Positions 16,259-24,545 are shown, counted from the first letter of the stretch. The stretch: 50,057 bases of DNA from Caryophanales bacterium UBA7057 (GCA_002493865.1 DLAC01000039.1:1-50057); one strand, 5' to 3'. Made by a program: numbers and translations. Notes: generated by a model from the sequence alone, not told the origin.

Positions 16259-16297
16259 AAAAAACAGAGATATTTTTTGGATATTTTCTGTTTTTTT
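16259..16297 (+). terminator. Terminator after nadE
   Basis: AAAACAGA (16261-16268) pairs with TCTGTTTT (16287-16294), extended inward by ATAT/ATAT, followed by a T run. An imperfect copy lies at about 17022-17058 because of the tandem duplication. Confidence 0.75.
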
Positions 16298-16351
16298 GTG
16301 CTTATTTTTAAATTCTTATGGTAAAATACTAGGTACTAAGGAGGTTCTGAT

Positions 16352-16993
16352 ATGAAAGAAATGCATTCAAACGACGAAGATTGTCGACAATTAGGAATCA
16401 AATTAAAAAAAGCATTAGGGGATAAAGTAGTGATGAAACATGGTTATGGTGTAATCGATGGAGAGTATCATAGTTTTCCTTGTTTGATGTATGAAACCAT
16501 TGAAGCACATATTCAGGATCAACTTCGTTTTTATTGTAAATTTTGTAGAGATGAATTTCTTGAAATTGTAATTGAAGATTCTCGCTCTATAGCAAGCGAT
16601 GGTCATAAACTTGCGGCATTCAGTGATTTTTATGAGGTATTATTTGATGAATTTGGAGAACCTACTGTATTTTATACTTTAAAAGATGCTGTAAATAGGG
16701 GATACCATTTTCGATGGGCTTTCACCCATAAGGAAGAGACAATTGAAGAATTTATGCATGGATTCCCATTTTTTGGTGCTGAAGTAGCTCAAGCAATTGT
16801 CATAGGAGAAAGTAATCAAATTAATGAACAGACAAGAAATTTGTTTTCGCATCAGATGGGTTTTCCGATTGAAATGCTTCCTTTCATTAATGCAAATATT
16901 GAAGACTATATGAAATATAAAAAAGGTAATGAGGAAGAAATTAGTTTGCCAGCAAAGGTTTACGAAATGAGAAAATTGGGATTAAATTCGTGA
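16352..16993 (+). CDS. Hypothetical protein, upstream copy of a tandem pair (213 aa)
   Basis: I do not recognise the family. The protein is soluble-looking and mixed alpha/beta, with 'GEYHSFPCLMYET', 'FSDFYEVLFDEFGEPTVFYT', 'HKEETIEEFMHGFPF' and 'NLFSHQMGFPIEMLPFINAN' as the parts best kept between the two copies. It has AAGGAGG upstream and an extended -10 (TGGTAAAAT, 16319-16327). Its C-terminal residues differ from those of copy 2, because the frame runs into the duplicated end of nadE, whose out-of-frame TGA (16991-16993) serves as its stop. Function unknown. Confidence 0.78.
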   Translation: MKEMHSNDEDCRQLGIKLKKALGDKVVMKHGYGVIDGEYHSFPCLMYETIEAHIQDQLRFYCKFCRDEFLEIVIEDSRSIASDGHKLAAFSDFYEVLFDEFGEPTVFYTLKDAVNRGYHFRWAFTHKEETIEEFMHGFPFFGAEVAQAIVIGESNQINEQTRNLFSHQMGFPIEMLPFINANIEDYMKYKKGNEEEISLPAKVYEMRKLGLNS

Positions 16994-17058
16994 ATTAGAA
17001 AATGAAAGCAGGTAAATATGAAAATAGAGATATTTTTAAGGGATTTTCTGTTTTTTGT
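16986..17058 (+). repeat. Vestigial copy of the nadE 3' end and its terminator
   Basis: From ATTCGTGAATTAGAA (16986) the sequence repeats the end of nadE (ATTCGTGAATTAGAA at 16226) and continues through a decayed copy of the hairpin. The offset is 760 bp here and 758 bp between the two start codons (16352 and 17110). This marks the junction of a direct tandem duplication of about 0.76 kb. The second terminator has lost stem pairing, so read-through into copy 2 is likely. Confidence 0.8.
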
Positions 17059-17109
17059 TGGACTTTTAAATTTTTATGGTAGAATATTAAGTACTGAGGA
17101 GGATTTGGT

Positions 17110-17742
17110 ATGAAAGAAATATATTCAAAGGAAGAAGACTGCCAAGAGTTAAAGACTAAATTATATGAGGCATTCGGACAAAGAGTAGCGATGAGGGGTT
17201 ATGAAATTGTAGAGGGAGAGTATCACAGTTTCCCTTGGTCTACATACGAAACCCATCAAGCATATAAGGAAGATCAAATTAGATTTTATTATAAGTTTCG
17301 TAAAAATGGATTTCTTAGAATTGATGTTGAAAATGGTGGATTTCCAGTAAGTAACGGTCACAAACTTGCAGTACTGAGTGATTTTTATGAAGCTCTACTA
17401 GATGAGTTTGGAGAACCTACTGTATTTTATACTTTAAAGAATGATCAAGAAGGGGGATTACATTTTCAATGGGCTTTCATTCAAAAGGAAGAGACAATTG
17501 AAGAGTTTACGCATGGCTTCCCATTTGATGATGAGGAAGTGGATCAAGCAATTGTTATTGGAAGAGATACAAGTTTAAATCAGGAAACAAGAAATTTGTT
17601 TTCGCATCAGATGGGCTTTCCGATTGAACTGCTTCCTTTCATCAATGAAAATATTGAAGACTATATGAAATATAAATATGGTCCAGCGAAAAGTAATGAG
17701 AAGAAAAATAGTTCTTCTGGATATCAGAAAACTATTTCATAA
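17110..17742 (+). CDS. Hypothetical protein, downstream copy of a tandem pair (210 aa)
   Basis: Paralogue of the gene at 16352 along almost its whole length: 'GEYHSFPWSTYET', 'LSDFYEALLDEFGEPTVFYT', 'FIQKEETIEEFTHGFPFDDE', 'NLFSHQMGFPIELLPFINEN'. The C-terminal 20 residues ('YGPAKSNEKKNSSSGYQKTI') probably reflect the original end of the family, while copy 1 was altered by the junction. It has its own extended -10 (TGGTAGAAT, about 17078-17086) and GAGGAGG ribosome site. Function unknown; the divergence shows the duplication is not very recent. Confidence 0.78.
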   Translation: MKEIYSKEEDCQELKTKLYEAFGQRVAMRGYEIVEGEYHSFPWSTYETHQAYKEDQIRFYYKFRKNGFLRIDVENGGFPVSNGHKLAVLSDFYEALLDEFGEPTVFYTLKNDQEGGLHFQWAFIQKEETIEEFTHGFPFDDEEVDQAIVIGRDTSLNQETRNLFSHQMGFPIELLPFINENIEDYMKYKYGPAKSNEKKNSSSGYQKTIS

Positions 17743-17752
17743 TAGGAAAACT

Positions 17753-17793
17753 AAAAAACAGGAATATCTAGTAAAATTAGATTCCTGTTTTTT
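17753..17793. terminator. Bidirectional terminator
   Basis: AAAAAACAGGAAT (17753-17765) pairs perfectly with ATTCCTGTTTTTT (17781-17793). It separates the convergent genes at 17110 (plus) and 17799 (minus) and works in both directions. Confidence 0.88.
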
Positions 17794-17798
17794 CATGA

Positions 17799-18317
17799 TC
17801 AATCGTAATTGTCACCAAATCGTAGACCTTTTTGCCATATACTTTCTTTTGGAATTTCTTTGATTGCAAGTGGATTAAATACTAAGGATACTCCTTCTTG
17901 ACTAAAGTTTATGATTCCTCTCGCAAAATAGGTTGGAGTAGAACTTCCATTATCTTTTTCTTCCAGTATCGCAATTGGATAATTCCATTCACTATGCCCC
18001 ATTTCCTTATACTTTTCCATCATATGAGCCGCTCTTCTTTGTAGATAACTGAATTGATTTTGTCTTACCATTGAGCATTTTCCAAAGTCATTATACTTCA
18101 TCATTTTTTCTACATTGATATTATCCCAGTCTACTCCTTGAATCATTTTTGTTTCAGGATCTTCTATTAAAATATCAAAAAGATGTCTTGGGTGACAAAG
18201 ATAAATCACATCTCCATCGATTCTAATTGATAACATTGCCTTTAGTTTGTCATCGTCAAACACTTGAGGCTCTACTAATGGCTCATAGGATAATACTTCT
18301 AAACTATCTCTATTCAT
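17799..18317 (-). CDS. Hypothetical protein, 172 aa
   Basis: No family recognised. The protein is soluble-looking: 'LKAMLSIRIDGDVIYLCHPR', 'MIQGVDWDNINVEKMMKYND', a helical stretch 'SYLQRRAAHMMEKYKEMGHS', and a beta-rich end. The start is supported by AAAGGAG, and the gene has a near-consensus promoter (TTGACT-N17-TATAAT) on the minus strand. It is monocistronic. Confidence 0.7.
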   Translation of the reverse strand: MNRDSLEVLSYEPLVEPQVFDDDKLKAMLSIRIDGDVIYLCHPRHLFDILIEDPETKMIQGVDWDNINVEKMMKYNDFGKCSMVRQNQFSYLQRRAAHMMEKYKEMGHSEWNYPIAILEEKDNGSSTPTYFARGIINFSQEGVSLVFNPLAIKEIPKESIWQKGLRFGDNYD

Positions 18318-18352
18318 AACTGTTCTCCTTTTTCAATCTAAAGATTTAGTTT

Positions 18353-18381
18353 ATTATAATTATTTTACTTTTCTTAGTCAA
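18353..18381 (-). promoter_or_regulatory. Promoter of the minus-strand 172-aa gene
   Basis: On the minus strand: TTGACT (18381-18376), 17 bp, TATAAT (18358-18353). Confidence 0.75.
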
Positions 18382-18497
18382 TAATTTCTATCTAAATTCG
18401 ATTTTACTATTTTATTCACTCTTCTATCATTGCTTTTTTAAAAAATTTGTTTCATATATTTCCTTTTTCCTATATAATTAATAATAGAGGTGAAAAA

Positions 18498-19838
18498 ATG
18501 AATCAAGAAGAACAAAAACCTTATGGATTTTGTAGGAACTGTGGGCATCCTTTTACGGAAGATGATGTGTTTTGTGAAGGATGTGGAGGAGATTTATCTA
18601 AGATTAAAGAATCTATAAAAAAACGTGAGCAGAAGGAACAAGTAACAGAACAACCTGTAACTACCCATACAAAAAAGAAAAAGAAGAATCGCAATCTAAT
18701 GATTGGACTTGTCGTAATTTTATTAATTGCAGGACTTGCGGTTGGAGGATTTTTTCTAAAACAATATTTGGATGAAGAAAAACCAGTAGAAGAAGCATGG
18801 GGACAGACTTACTATGTTTATTTAAAAGAAATGAAAGAAGAAGACAAAGAGGAAGAGGCTGGAATTCCAAAGAATATGAAAGATGCCAAACTTACCTTTT
18901 ATGAAGTTTCTGATTTAGATGACCCTATCATGGTATTAGAGTACCAAGTAGAGGAGGAAGTTTATTCTAATATTTACTATATTGAGGAAGAAAAGGTAAA
19001 TGCATTAACTTATCAAAAACCAACCGAAGTAGAATTGTTATACAATATTGATTCTAAAGAATATGATTATTATACTCATACTAGTGAAGAGGATAAAGAT
19101 AGCTATCAATCGATCAGTCATCAGATTGAATCTATTTCTAAGAATCAAGATGATCAGGATGATTCCAATAAAGTTGAGGAAACCCCAGAATATGTATTTA
19201 CAAAAGAGGATGTTGAAACTGTGACTGATGAAGATGGAAAGGAACTTTCAGTTTCTAAGTTTGATACGACTTTTGTGAAAGTAGAGAATACCAAAGATCA
19301 TTCCATAAATTATAAAAATGATTTAACAGAAAAAGAGTTAAAAGATTTAATGAATGAAGGTGTGTCTTCTTATATACCTCAAAAAGAATTAATTTCTAAA
19401 GAGTTAGAAAAAGAAGTAGATAAAAAAGCACAGGAAATTAAAGAAAAACAAGAACAAATAGAAAAAGTTAAAAAAGAGATAGAATCAAAAGGATTTAAAG
19501 TCGGAGACCATTACTTAAAATATGGAAAATATCAAAGTGATCAAGAACCAGGAACTATTTCTGGTGGATATTATACTTTGAATCCAGATGGTACATTTGT
19601 TTATGAGAATACATGGGAAAATATGTTAGGAGAACGGACTACAACGAAGAGAACAGGTACTTATGAAGCTAAGTATTCAACGGGAGATATGATGGATCCA
19701 AAACAGTGTTGGATGATTATATTCCGTACAAAAGAGAGTAATGAAACCTATCCACAAGAAACAGACGTCTATGATGTATTAGAAGATAATAAATTTACAG
19801 CAAGGCAATACCCAAATACTTGGACACCTATAGAATAA
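18498..19838 (+). CDS. Zinc-ribbon membrane protein, 446 aa
   Basis: The N-terminus is a zinc ribbon with Cys12, Cys15, Cys26 and Cys29 ('FCRNCGHPF' and 'FCEGCGGDL'). A basic linker (KKKKKNR) and one membrane span follow ('LMIGLVVILLIAGLAVGGFF', about 67-86). The remaining 350 residues should lie outside: an acidic, Lys/Glu-rich part with a helical stretch ('LEKEVDKKAQEIKEKQEQIE') and a C-terminal beta domain of about 100 residues ('YHYLKYG'-like 'HYLKYGKYQSD', 'GGYYTLNPDGTFVYENTW') that looks lipocalin-like. The start at 18498 follows AGAGGTG and a TATAAT at 18473-18478. Function unknown. Confidence 0.8.
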   Translation: MNQEEQKPYGFCRNCGHPFTEDDVFCEGCGGDLSKIKESIKKREQKEQVTEQPVTTHTKKKKKNRNLMIGLVVILLIAGLAVGGFFLKQYLDEEKPVEEAWGQTYYVYLKEMKEEDKEEEAGIPKNMKDAKLTFYEVSDLDDPIMVLEYQVEEEVYSNIYYIEEEKVNALTYQKPTEVELLYNIDSKEYDYYTHTSEEDKDSYQSISHQIESISKNQDDQDDSNKVEETPEYVFTKEDVETVTDEDGKELSVSKFDTTFVKVENTKDHSINYKNDLTEKELKDLMNEGVSSYIPQKELISKELEKEVDKKAQEIKEKQEQIEKVKKEIESKGFKVGDHYLKYGKYQSDQEPGTISGGYYTLNPDGTFVYENTWENMLGERTTTKRTGTYEAKYSTGDMMDPKQCWMIIFRTKESNETYPQETDVYDVLEDNKFTARQYPNTWTPIE

Positions 19839-19874
19839 AAAAAGAGTGCTAGATTTGTTTTAGTACTCTTTTAG
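19838..19874. terminator. Bidirectional terminator
   Basis: AAAAGAGTGCTA (19840-19851) pairs with TAGTACTCTTTT (19861-19872) with one G-U pair. It lies between convergent genes and overlaps the stop of the minus-strand gene. Confidence 0.78.
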
Positions 19875-20602
19875 TTTGAAAATAATTTAAAAAAAAGTTC
19901 TGGATAATCATTTAGAAATAAGATGTCATCAAAGATACTGTTTGCGAGTGCTGTTGATGTTTCTCCCCTAAAAAATTTGTAAGCAATCGTTAAATCATTT
20001 GCATCCCCTAAATAAAGGATGACTTCCTTATTTGATTTTAATTGTTGATTAAAAATTTCTGCATTTAATAATTCGGTTCCAAAAACATAAAAGTCTACAT
20101 CAATATAATTTAAATTTCCACCAAATAATACAATGCCTTTCTTCCAAGGAATATTCTCAGATTTTAATAGTTGCATTAATGAGGCATTGACACTCCCCAA
20201 ATATAGATTTAGATTTTCATATGGTTTTAGAGTTTCTAAGAGATGTTTTGTATAGTTTTGATTAATATTCTTGATTGTCTCTAAACTTTCTTCCGATGTA
20301 ATTGGGATTGTCGATGGTAACAGATTTAGGAAAATTTTGTTTTGACTTTGTTTTTGCTGATAAAATGTAAGGACATCTTTTAATGTAAGCAAGTCCAAAT
20401 AGGTAAGCTCTTTTAAGTTTTTATTAGTGATGGTTTGGATTGTTGCCTGATTATTAGAAATCGGGCTGAAGACTACAAAGTGGTTGTCTTTTGTGATTGC
20501 TATATTAAAACCTACTCCTTCTAAATATTTAATTTTTTGAGACGTTTTTTTAAGAAATTCTGCATTATTGTATAAATCTGTTTTATTTACAAGTATTTTC
20601 AA
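19871..20602 (-). CDS. Degenerate GDPD-like (TIM-barrel) protein, probably non-catalytic
   Basis: The 243-aa protein has a layout reminiscent of glycerophosphodiester phosphodiesterases: 'GVGFNIAITKDNHFVVFSPI' where these enzymes have E-x-D, 'TKDG' and 'HD'; then 'NLKELTYLDLLTLKDVLTFY' and 'KIFLNLLPS' where they have 'IEiK'. The catalytic His-Arg-Gly, Glu/Asp and His-Asp residues are missing. I propose a TTG start at 20602: it follows AGGTGAT at normal spacing, whereas the in-frame GTG at 20611 is part of that ribosome site. It is 51 nt behind a membrane-protein gene and may share its transcript. The family call is a weak inference. Confidence 0.6.
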   Translation of the reverse strand: MKILVNKTDLYNNAEFLKKTSQKIKYLEGVGFNIAITKDNHFVVFSPISNNQATIQTITNKNLKELTYLDLLTLKDVLTFYQQKQSQNKIFLNLLPSTIPITSEESLETIKNINQNYTKHLLETLKPYENLNLYLGSVNASLMQLLKSENIPWKKGIVLFGGNLNYIDVDFYVFGTELLNAEIFNQQLKSNKEVILYLGDANDLTIAYKFFRGETSTALANSIFDDILFLNDYPELFFKLFSN

Positions 20603-20653
20603 ATTTATCACCTATTATTATTTATGTTTTTGATTCTATTTGAGTACTATTTT

Positions 20654-21055
20654 TTATGCGAAAGGATTTTCTATTTCAGCAGTTTGTAAGTTGGTATTTG
20701 AGAAGTTTGTTGCGACTACATAGAGACCGATTAGTGCTACCGCTATAGATAGAATGGAACCTACAATCTGTAGTTCTAATGCAGAGGTGTCTTGATTTGT
20801 ATCTTTTGCGAGACTATAGGATTCATAATTTAAATAAAGAAAGAAAATAACTAAAAATAAAATAAATATCTTATTGGCAAGGGATATCGTTTGAGATTCT
20901 GATCCGGTAAGGAATTGTTCTTGATTCAGTGCACTTTTTCTTTGATTTAAAATAATAATGATTGAGATGATAATGGAAATAATATAAAGAATGCATCCAA
21001 TGAGTTGCCCATCAATTATTTTTAGTTGTCTATTTTGTAATTCCTCTTTATCCAT
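20654..21055 (-). CDS. Small multi-span membrane protein, 133 aa
   Basis: Three hydrophobic stretches are visible: 'IIDGQLIGCILYIISIIISI' with IIIL (about 13-36), 'KIFILFLVIFFLYLNYESYS' (about 62-81) and 'IVGSILSIAVALIGLYVVAT' (about 97-116), with short hydrophilic ends and a C-terminal ENPFA. It starts behind AGAGGATT. No family recognised. It is divergent from prs and probably in an operon with the GDPD-like gene. Confidence 0.72.
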   Translation of the reverse strand: MDKEELQNRQLKIIDGQLIGCILYIISIIISIIIILNQRKSALNQEQFLTGSESQTISLANKIFILFLVIFFLYLNYESYSLAKDTNQDTSALELQIVGSILSIAVALIGLYVVATNFSNTNLQTAEIENPFA

Positions 21056-21118
21056 TGAATCCTCTTCTTTTACCTTTATTATTTTTTTATTCTTCTTTAA
21101 TTTTTTTATGAAAATATG

Positions 21119-21147
21119 TTGACAAATTCCTTTGATATTAATATAAT
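21119..21147 (+). promoter_or_regulatory. Promoter of NAD cluster 2 (prs operon)
   Basis: TTGACA (21119-21124), 17 bp, TATAAT (21142-21147): full consensus at both boxes. The -10 is at the centre of operator 4, the same arrangement as at the 11087 gene. Confidence 0.92.
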
Positions 21148-21155
21148 GTTAATAA
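21135..21155 (+). promoter_or_regulatory. Candidate NrtR operator 4
   Basis: ATATTA-N9-TAATAA, one mismatch in the left arm, covering the -10 of the prs promoter. Twenty bases are identical to operator 1. Confidence 0.7.
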
Positions 21156-21188
21156 CAAGAGAAATTATTTATTATTTTTTAATCTATG

Positions 21189-21209
21189 TTATTAATTAAA
21201 TGATAATAA
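21189..21209 (+). promoter_or_regulatory. Candidate NrtR operator 5
   Basis: Perfect TTATTA-N9-TAATAA, preceded by G, between the transcription start and the ribosome site of prs. Its centre is 54 bp after that of operator 4, nearly the same pair spacing as operators 1 and 2 (56 bp). Confidence 0.7.
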
Positions 21210-21223
21210 GAAGAGGAGAAGTT

Positions 21224-22300
21224 ATGAAGAATAATTTAAAATTAGTAGTTATGGAAAATTGTTTGGAGTTTGGAAAGAAAGTGGACTTTCATTTACAAAA
21301 GAAATATCAAAAATCTATGATTCTTCCTATTTCTAATAGTAGATTTTCAAATGGAGAAGGAAAGATTACCATTGATGGAAGTATTCGAGATCAAGATTTA
21401 TATATTTTATCTGATGTTGGTAATTATGATATTTCTTATTCGATGCAAGGAAGAGAACATTTTATGTCCCCAGATGAACATTTTCAAGATATTAAAAGAG
21501 TCATTTCTGCTGCTTCCGGTTATGCCTCTAAAATTACAGTTGTAATGCCTCTTTTGTATCAATCACGTCAACATAAAAGAAAGGGAAGAGAATCTCTAGA
21601 TTGTGCGATTGCTCTTCAGGAGTTAGAACGTCTAGGAGTTGACCATATTGTAACGTTTGATTGTCATGATCCAAATGTGAGTAATGCCGTGCCACTGTTA
21701 CCATTCGAAAGTTTTTATCCAACTAATGCAATTTTATCTACTTTACTTGAAAAGGAAAATGAAAACTTAGAAAACTTATTTGTAGTAAGTCCTGATTTTG
21801 GTGCGATGGAAAGAGCGAAGTATTATGCTGAAATGTTAGGATGTAACGTTGGTGCTTTTTATAAAAGACGCGATTTAACAAAAGTAGTGAATGGAAAAAA
21901 TCCTATTTTAGAACATACTTATTTGGGAGACTCTGTTGAAGGAAAAGATGTTTTAGTAGTAGATGATATGATAGCGTCTGGTTCTTCCATGATTGAAGTT
22001 GGGGAAGAACTTAAAAAGCGTGGGGCCAGAAATGTGTATTTAGTCGCAAGCTTTGCCTTACTTACCGATGGAATCGAACCTTTTGTAGAGGCTTATCAGA
22101 GAGGAGTATTTGATAAACTTTATTCTACAAATTTAAGTTATGTGCCAGAAACTATTAAGAAAGAAGATTGGTATGAAGATGTTGATTGCTCAAAACAACT
22201 GAGTGAAATTATCGAAACACTTCACGAAAAAAGACCAATGACTCCCTTATTTGATGTACAAGAGGAAATTTTAAAAAAGACGTTAGGAGGTAGAAAATAA
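21224..22300 (+). CDS. prs: Ribose-phosphate pyrophosphokinase (PRPP synthetase)
   Basis: The enzyme makes PRPP from ribose 5-phosphate and ATP; PRPP is the co-substrate of PncB. The 358-aa protein has the PRPP loop 'VLVVDDMIASGSSM' (about 249-262), 'VVMPLLYQSRQHKRKGRESL' near residue 110, and 'VTFDCHDPNVSNA'. It is longer than the usual 315 aa and belongs by eye to the longer clostridial type. I start at 21224 behind AGAGGAG; an ATG at 21200 lies inside operator 5. It shares TAATG with nadD. Being first in an NAD operon under the same operators suggests PRPP supply is tuned to NAD salvage. A second general prs elsewhere in the genome is possible. Confidence 0.92.
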   Translation: MKNNLKLVVMENCLEFGKKVDFHLQKKYQKSMILPISNSRFSNGEGKITIDGSIRDQDLYILSDVGNYDISYSMQGREHFMSPDEHFQDIKRVISAASGYASKITVVMPLLYQSRQHKRKGRESLDCAIALQELERLGVDHIVTFDCHDPNVSNAVPLLPFESFYPTNAILSTLLEKENENLENLFVVSPDFGAMERAKYYAEMLGCNVGAFYKRRDLTKVVNGKNPILEHTYLGDSVEGKDVLVVDDMIASGSSMIEVGEELKKRGARNVYLVASFALLTDGIEPFVEAYQRGVFDKLYSTNLSYVPETIKKEDWYEDVDCSKQLSEIIETLHEKRPMTPLFDVQEEILKKTLGGRK

Positions 22301-22905
22301 TGAGAATTGGAATCTTTGGTGGAAGTTTTAATCCACCACATCAGATGCATTTAGAAATCGGACAGGAAATGATTTCTCATGGATATGTAGATCGAGTAAT
22401 CTATGTGCCTACTGGTAAAAAATATCCGAAATCTGAATTGCTAGAAGATGAAATTCGTTATCAGATGGTATCTTTGATGACGGAAGATGATTCACGTTTG
22501 GAAGTATCTGATTATGAGCTTCAAAACCATTTAATTTATACTTATCAGACACTCGATTATTTTAAAGAAAAATACCCAAATGATGAAATTTGTTTCATTT
22601 TAGGAAGTGATCTATATTCTAGTTTTTCCACTTGGAAGAATTATCCTTATATTTTAGAAAATTATCAGATTCTTGTCGTATTAAGGGATGATGATAGTAA
22701 GGAGGAACTAGAAGAACTTTACCGAGATGTTACAAAAAATGTTTTATTTACAGATGTGCATCCTTTTGTTTTATCATCTACTAAAGTAAGAGATGCGCTT
22801 CGAGAAGGAAACTTCACGTTTGTGAAGAAACATCTTTCTACGAAAGTATTTGATTTTATTGTAGAAAGAAATTTATATCAAGAAAAAAATAGAAAAGGAG
22901 ATTAA
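22300..22905 (+). CDS. nadD: Nicotinate-nucleotide adenylyltransferase
   Basis: NadD adenylates NaMN to NaAD. The 201-aa protein begins with the nucleotidyltransferase motif 'GIFGGSFNPPHQMH' and ends with 'LSSTKVRDALREG', the ISSTxxR-type signature; 'FILGSDLYSSFSTWKNY' matches the 'GaDnl..l..W' segment. Start and stop overlap by one nucleotide with both neighbours, so translation is coupled. Confidence 0.95.
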   Translation: MRIGIFGGSFNPPHQMHLEIGQEMISHGYVDRVIYVPTGKKYPKSELLEDEIRYQMVSLMTEDDSRLEVSDYELQNHLIYTYQTLDYFKEKYPNDEICFILGSDLYSSFSTWKNYPYILENYQILVVLRDDDSKEELEELYRDVTKNVLFTDVHPFVLSSTKVRDALREGNFTFVKKHLSTKVFDFIVERNLYQEKNRKGD

Positions 22906-23954
22906 TGGTTATGGAAAAGGAAAACATATTTGGTAAAGGTGAAATGTATTCAATTCATGATTTAGGAGAAAAGATTTATGCGACTTCTGGTGCCTGTATG
23001 TCAGTATGGAGTGACTTTCTATCTTGGGCAAATCGATATAAAGAAAGGATGGTTATGAATCCGAAGGAAGCCGATAGTATTGTTGTTCTTGGTTGTCAAG
23101 TAACAGATCTTGCCATTTTAAATGATTTAGAGATTGCAGAAAGACTTCATATGGAAACGGGACAGGATATTTATATGGGGGGTTGTATTGCACAAAGATT
23201 CGATATTCCACTCCCTGATTATATCCATCGCTTAGATGTGGTTCGTGTTGTTGGACAAGAACTGAATGATCTTGACCTGGTTCATTATGAAAAGCCATTT
23301 TGGGTACCGGGTTTTGAAGATACTACGGAGGATTTGAAACAAGGAAATTTATTTCGAAATTATTATCCACTAAAGATTGGTGCGGGATGTCATGGAAAAT
23401 GTAAATATTGTACGATTCGTCATACTAGAGGGGATACATATTTTACGGTTCCAGAAGAACAAATCGATGAATTTTTAAATCATGAAAATGTCGTTTTGGT
23501 TTCTGATAGTCCATCAGTTTCTCAGATTCGATTATGGTGTGAAATTGCTCATACTTGTGGAAAAGAAATTTCTATTCGTAATGTAGAACCACAAAATTTA
23601 AATCAATGTCGTGAGGAATTATTGGCTTTAAGTGAGGAAGGACTTTTAAAAATTGTTCATTCTCCAGTACAGAGCTTTGATCCTGAAGTTTTAAAGATTA
23701 TGAACCGTAATGTAGAAGAAACAAAAAAGTGTGTAGAACTTCTCCAGGAACTTAGAAAACGTGGCGTTTTGATTGCGACAAATATTATTATTGATTATGT
23801 ATATGAGGGCAAGAGTTATCCAAATTATGAAAAGGAACGCTTGATGCGTGAATTTGATTATTATTCATGGAACCCATATTTCGATGGAAACTGGGATTTA
23901 GGAAAAGCAAAAGAGCGTTTTAAAAAATATATTGGGGAAAATCCCAATCGATAG
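22905..23954 (+). CDS. MiaB/MTTase-like radical SAM protein in the NAD operon
   Basis: The 349-aa protein carries the radical SAM motif C-x3-C-x2-C in 'GAGCHGKCKYCTIRHTRG' (about residues 161-178). Before it lie three spaced cysteines ('TSGACMSVW', 'VVLGCQVTD', 'YMGGCIAQR') in the order seen in methylthiotransferases, which bind a second Fe-S cluster there. It lacks the C-terminal TRAM domain of MiaB/RimO and is about 90 residues shorter. The ATG at 22905 overlaps the nadD stop; a second ATG at 22911 is 10 nt after AAGGAG and is an equally plausible start. The substrate is unknown. Its place in an NAD salvage operon is unexpected. Confidence 0.82.
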   Translation: MVMEKENIFGKGEMYSIHDLGEKIYATSGACMSVWSDFLSWANRYKERMVMNPKEADSIVVLGCQVTDLAILNDLEIAERLHMETGQDIYMGGCIAQRFDIPLPDYIHRLDVVRVVGQELNDLDLVHYEKPFWVPGFEDTTEDLKQGNLFRNYYPLKIGAGCHGKCKYCTIRHTRGDTYFTVPEEQIDEFLNHENVVLVSDSPSVSQIRLWCEIAHTCGKEISIRNVEPQNLNQCREELLALSEEGLLKIVHSPVQSFDPEVLKIMNRNVEETKKCVELLQELRKRGVLIATNIIIDYVYEGKSYPNYEKERLMREFDYYSWNPYFDGNWDLGKAKERFKKYIGENPNR

Positions 23955-24006
23955 ATTTTAGTTTTACTTATTTTATGATACGATAATATTAGAAAAGAGG
24001 ATTTGT

Positions 24007-24486
24007 ATGTTAGAAGATATGAGAAAAATTGTAAGAATTTTGGAAAGTAGAAATCAAACAGTTGCGACGATGGAATCTTGTACAGGTGGGGGAGTTGCCA
24101 ATTTAATTACAAATGTAGGTGGTGCCAGTGATGTCTTTCACTTTGCGGCAGTCACCTATTCTAATGAATATAAAATAAAAATGGGTGTTCCTAAAGAAAT
24201 CATTGATCAATATACGGTTTATAGTCAGGAAACTGCAGATGCAATGAGTCGGGCAATCTCAGAGTTTTCAAATAGTAATTATGGAATTGGAATTACAGGA
24301 ATGTTAAACGTAATTGATCCAGAAAACCCAGTTGATGCTAAAAATAAAATTTATATTAGTATTTATGACCGTGACCAGAGGAAATTTTACCAGAAGCAGG
24401 TAGAGGTTCATGAATTTGTTCGTTACCGAAATAAAAATCAGGTGTTACGTGGAATATTAGATTTATTCCTTAAAGTTTTAAACTAG
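24007..24486 (+). CDS. pncC: Nicotinamide-nucleotide amidase (CinA C-terminal family)
   Basis: PncC deamidates NMN, for example that released by DNA ligase, to NaMN, returning it to the salvage route. The 159-aa protein is the stand-alone CinA C-terminal domain with 'VATMESCTGGGVANLIT' (catalytic Ser in ESCTGG, about residue 22), 'AAVTYSNEYKIKMGVP', 'YSQETADAMS' and 'GIGITGM'. It follows the radical SAM gene by 52 nt, with AGAGGA as ribosome site and a poor -10-like GATAAT upstream. In this context the NMN amidase role is strongly favoured over a competence role. Confidence 0.88.
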   Translation: MLEDMRKIVRILESRNQTVATMESCTGGGVANLITNVGGASDVFHFAAVTYSNEYKIKMGVPKEIIDQYTVYSQETADAMSRAISEFSNSNYGIGITGMLNVIDPENPVDAKNKIYISIYDRDQRKFYQKQVEVHEFVRYRNKNQVLRGILDLFLKVLN

Positions 24487-24491
24487 ATTGC

Positions 24492-24520
24492 TTGTTTTTC
24501 CCTTTTTAAACTGTTATAAT
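24492..24520 (+). promoter_or_regulatory. Internal promoter for the HAD-nrtR-nadK genes
   Basis: TTGTTT (24492-24497), 17 bp, TATAAT (24515-24520) with extended TGT. There is no TTATTA-N9-TAATAA site here, so nrtR and nadK can be transcribed when prs is repressed. Confidence 0.78.
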
Positions 24521-24545
24521 CAAATTATCAAAAAGAGGTGTATCC

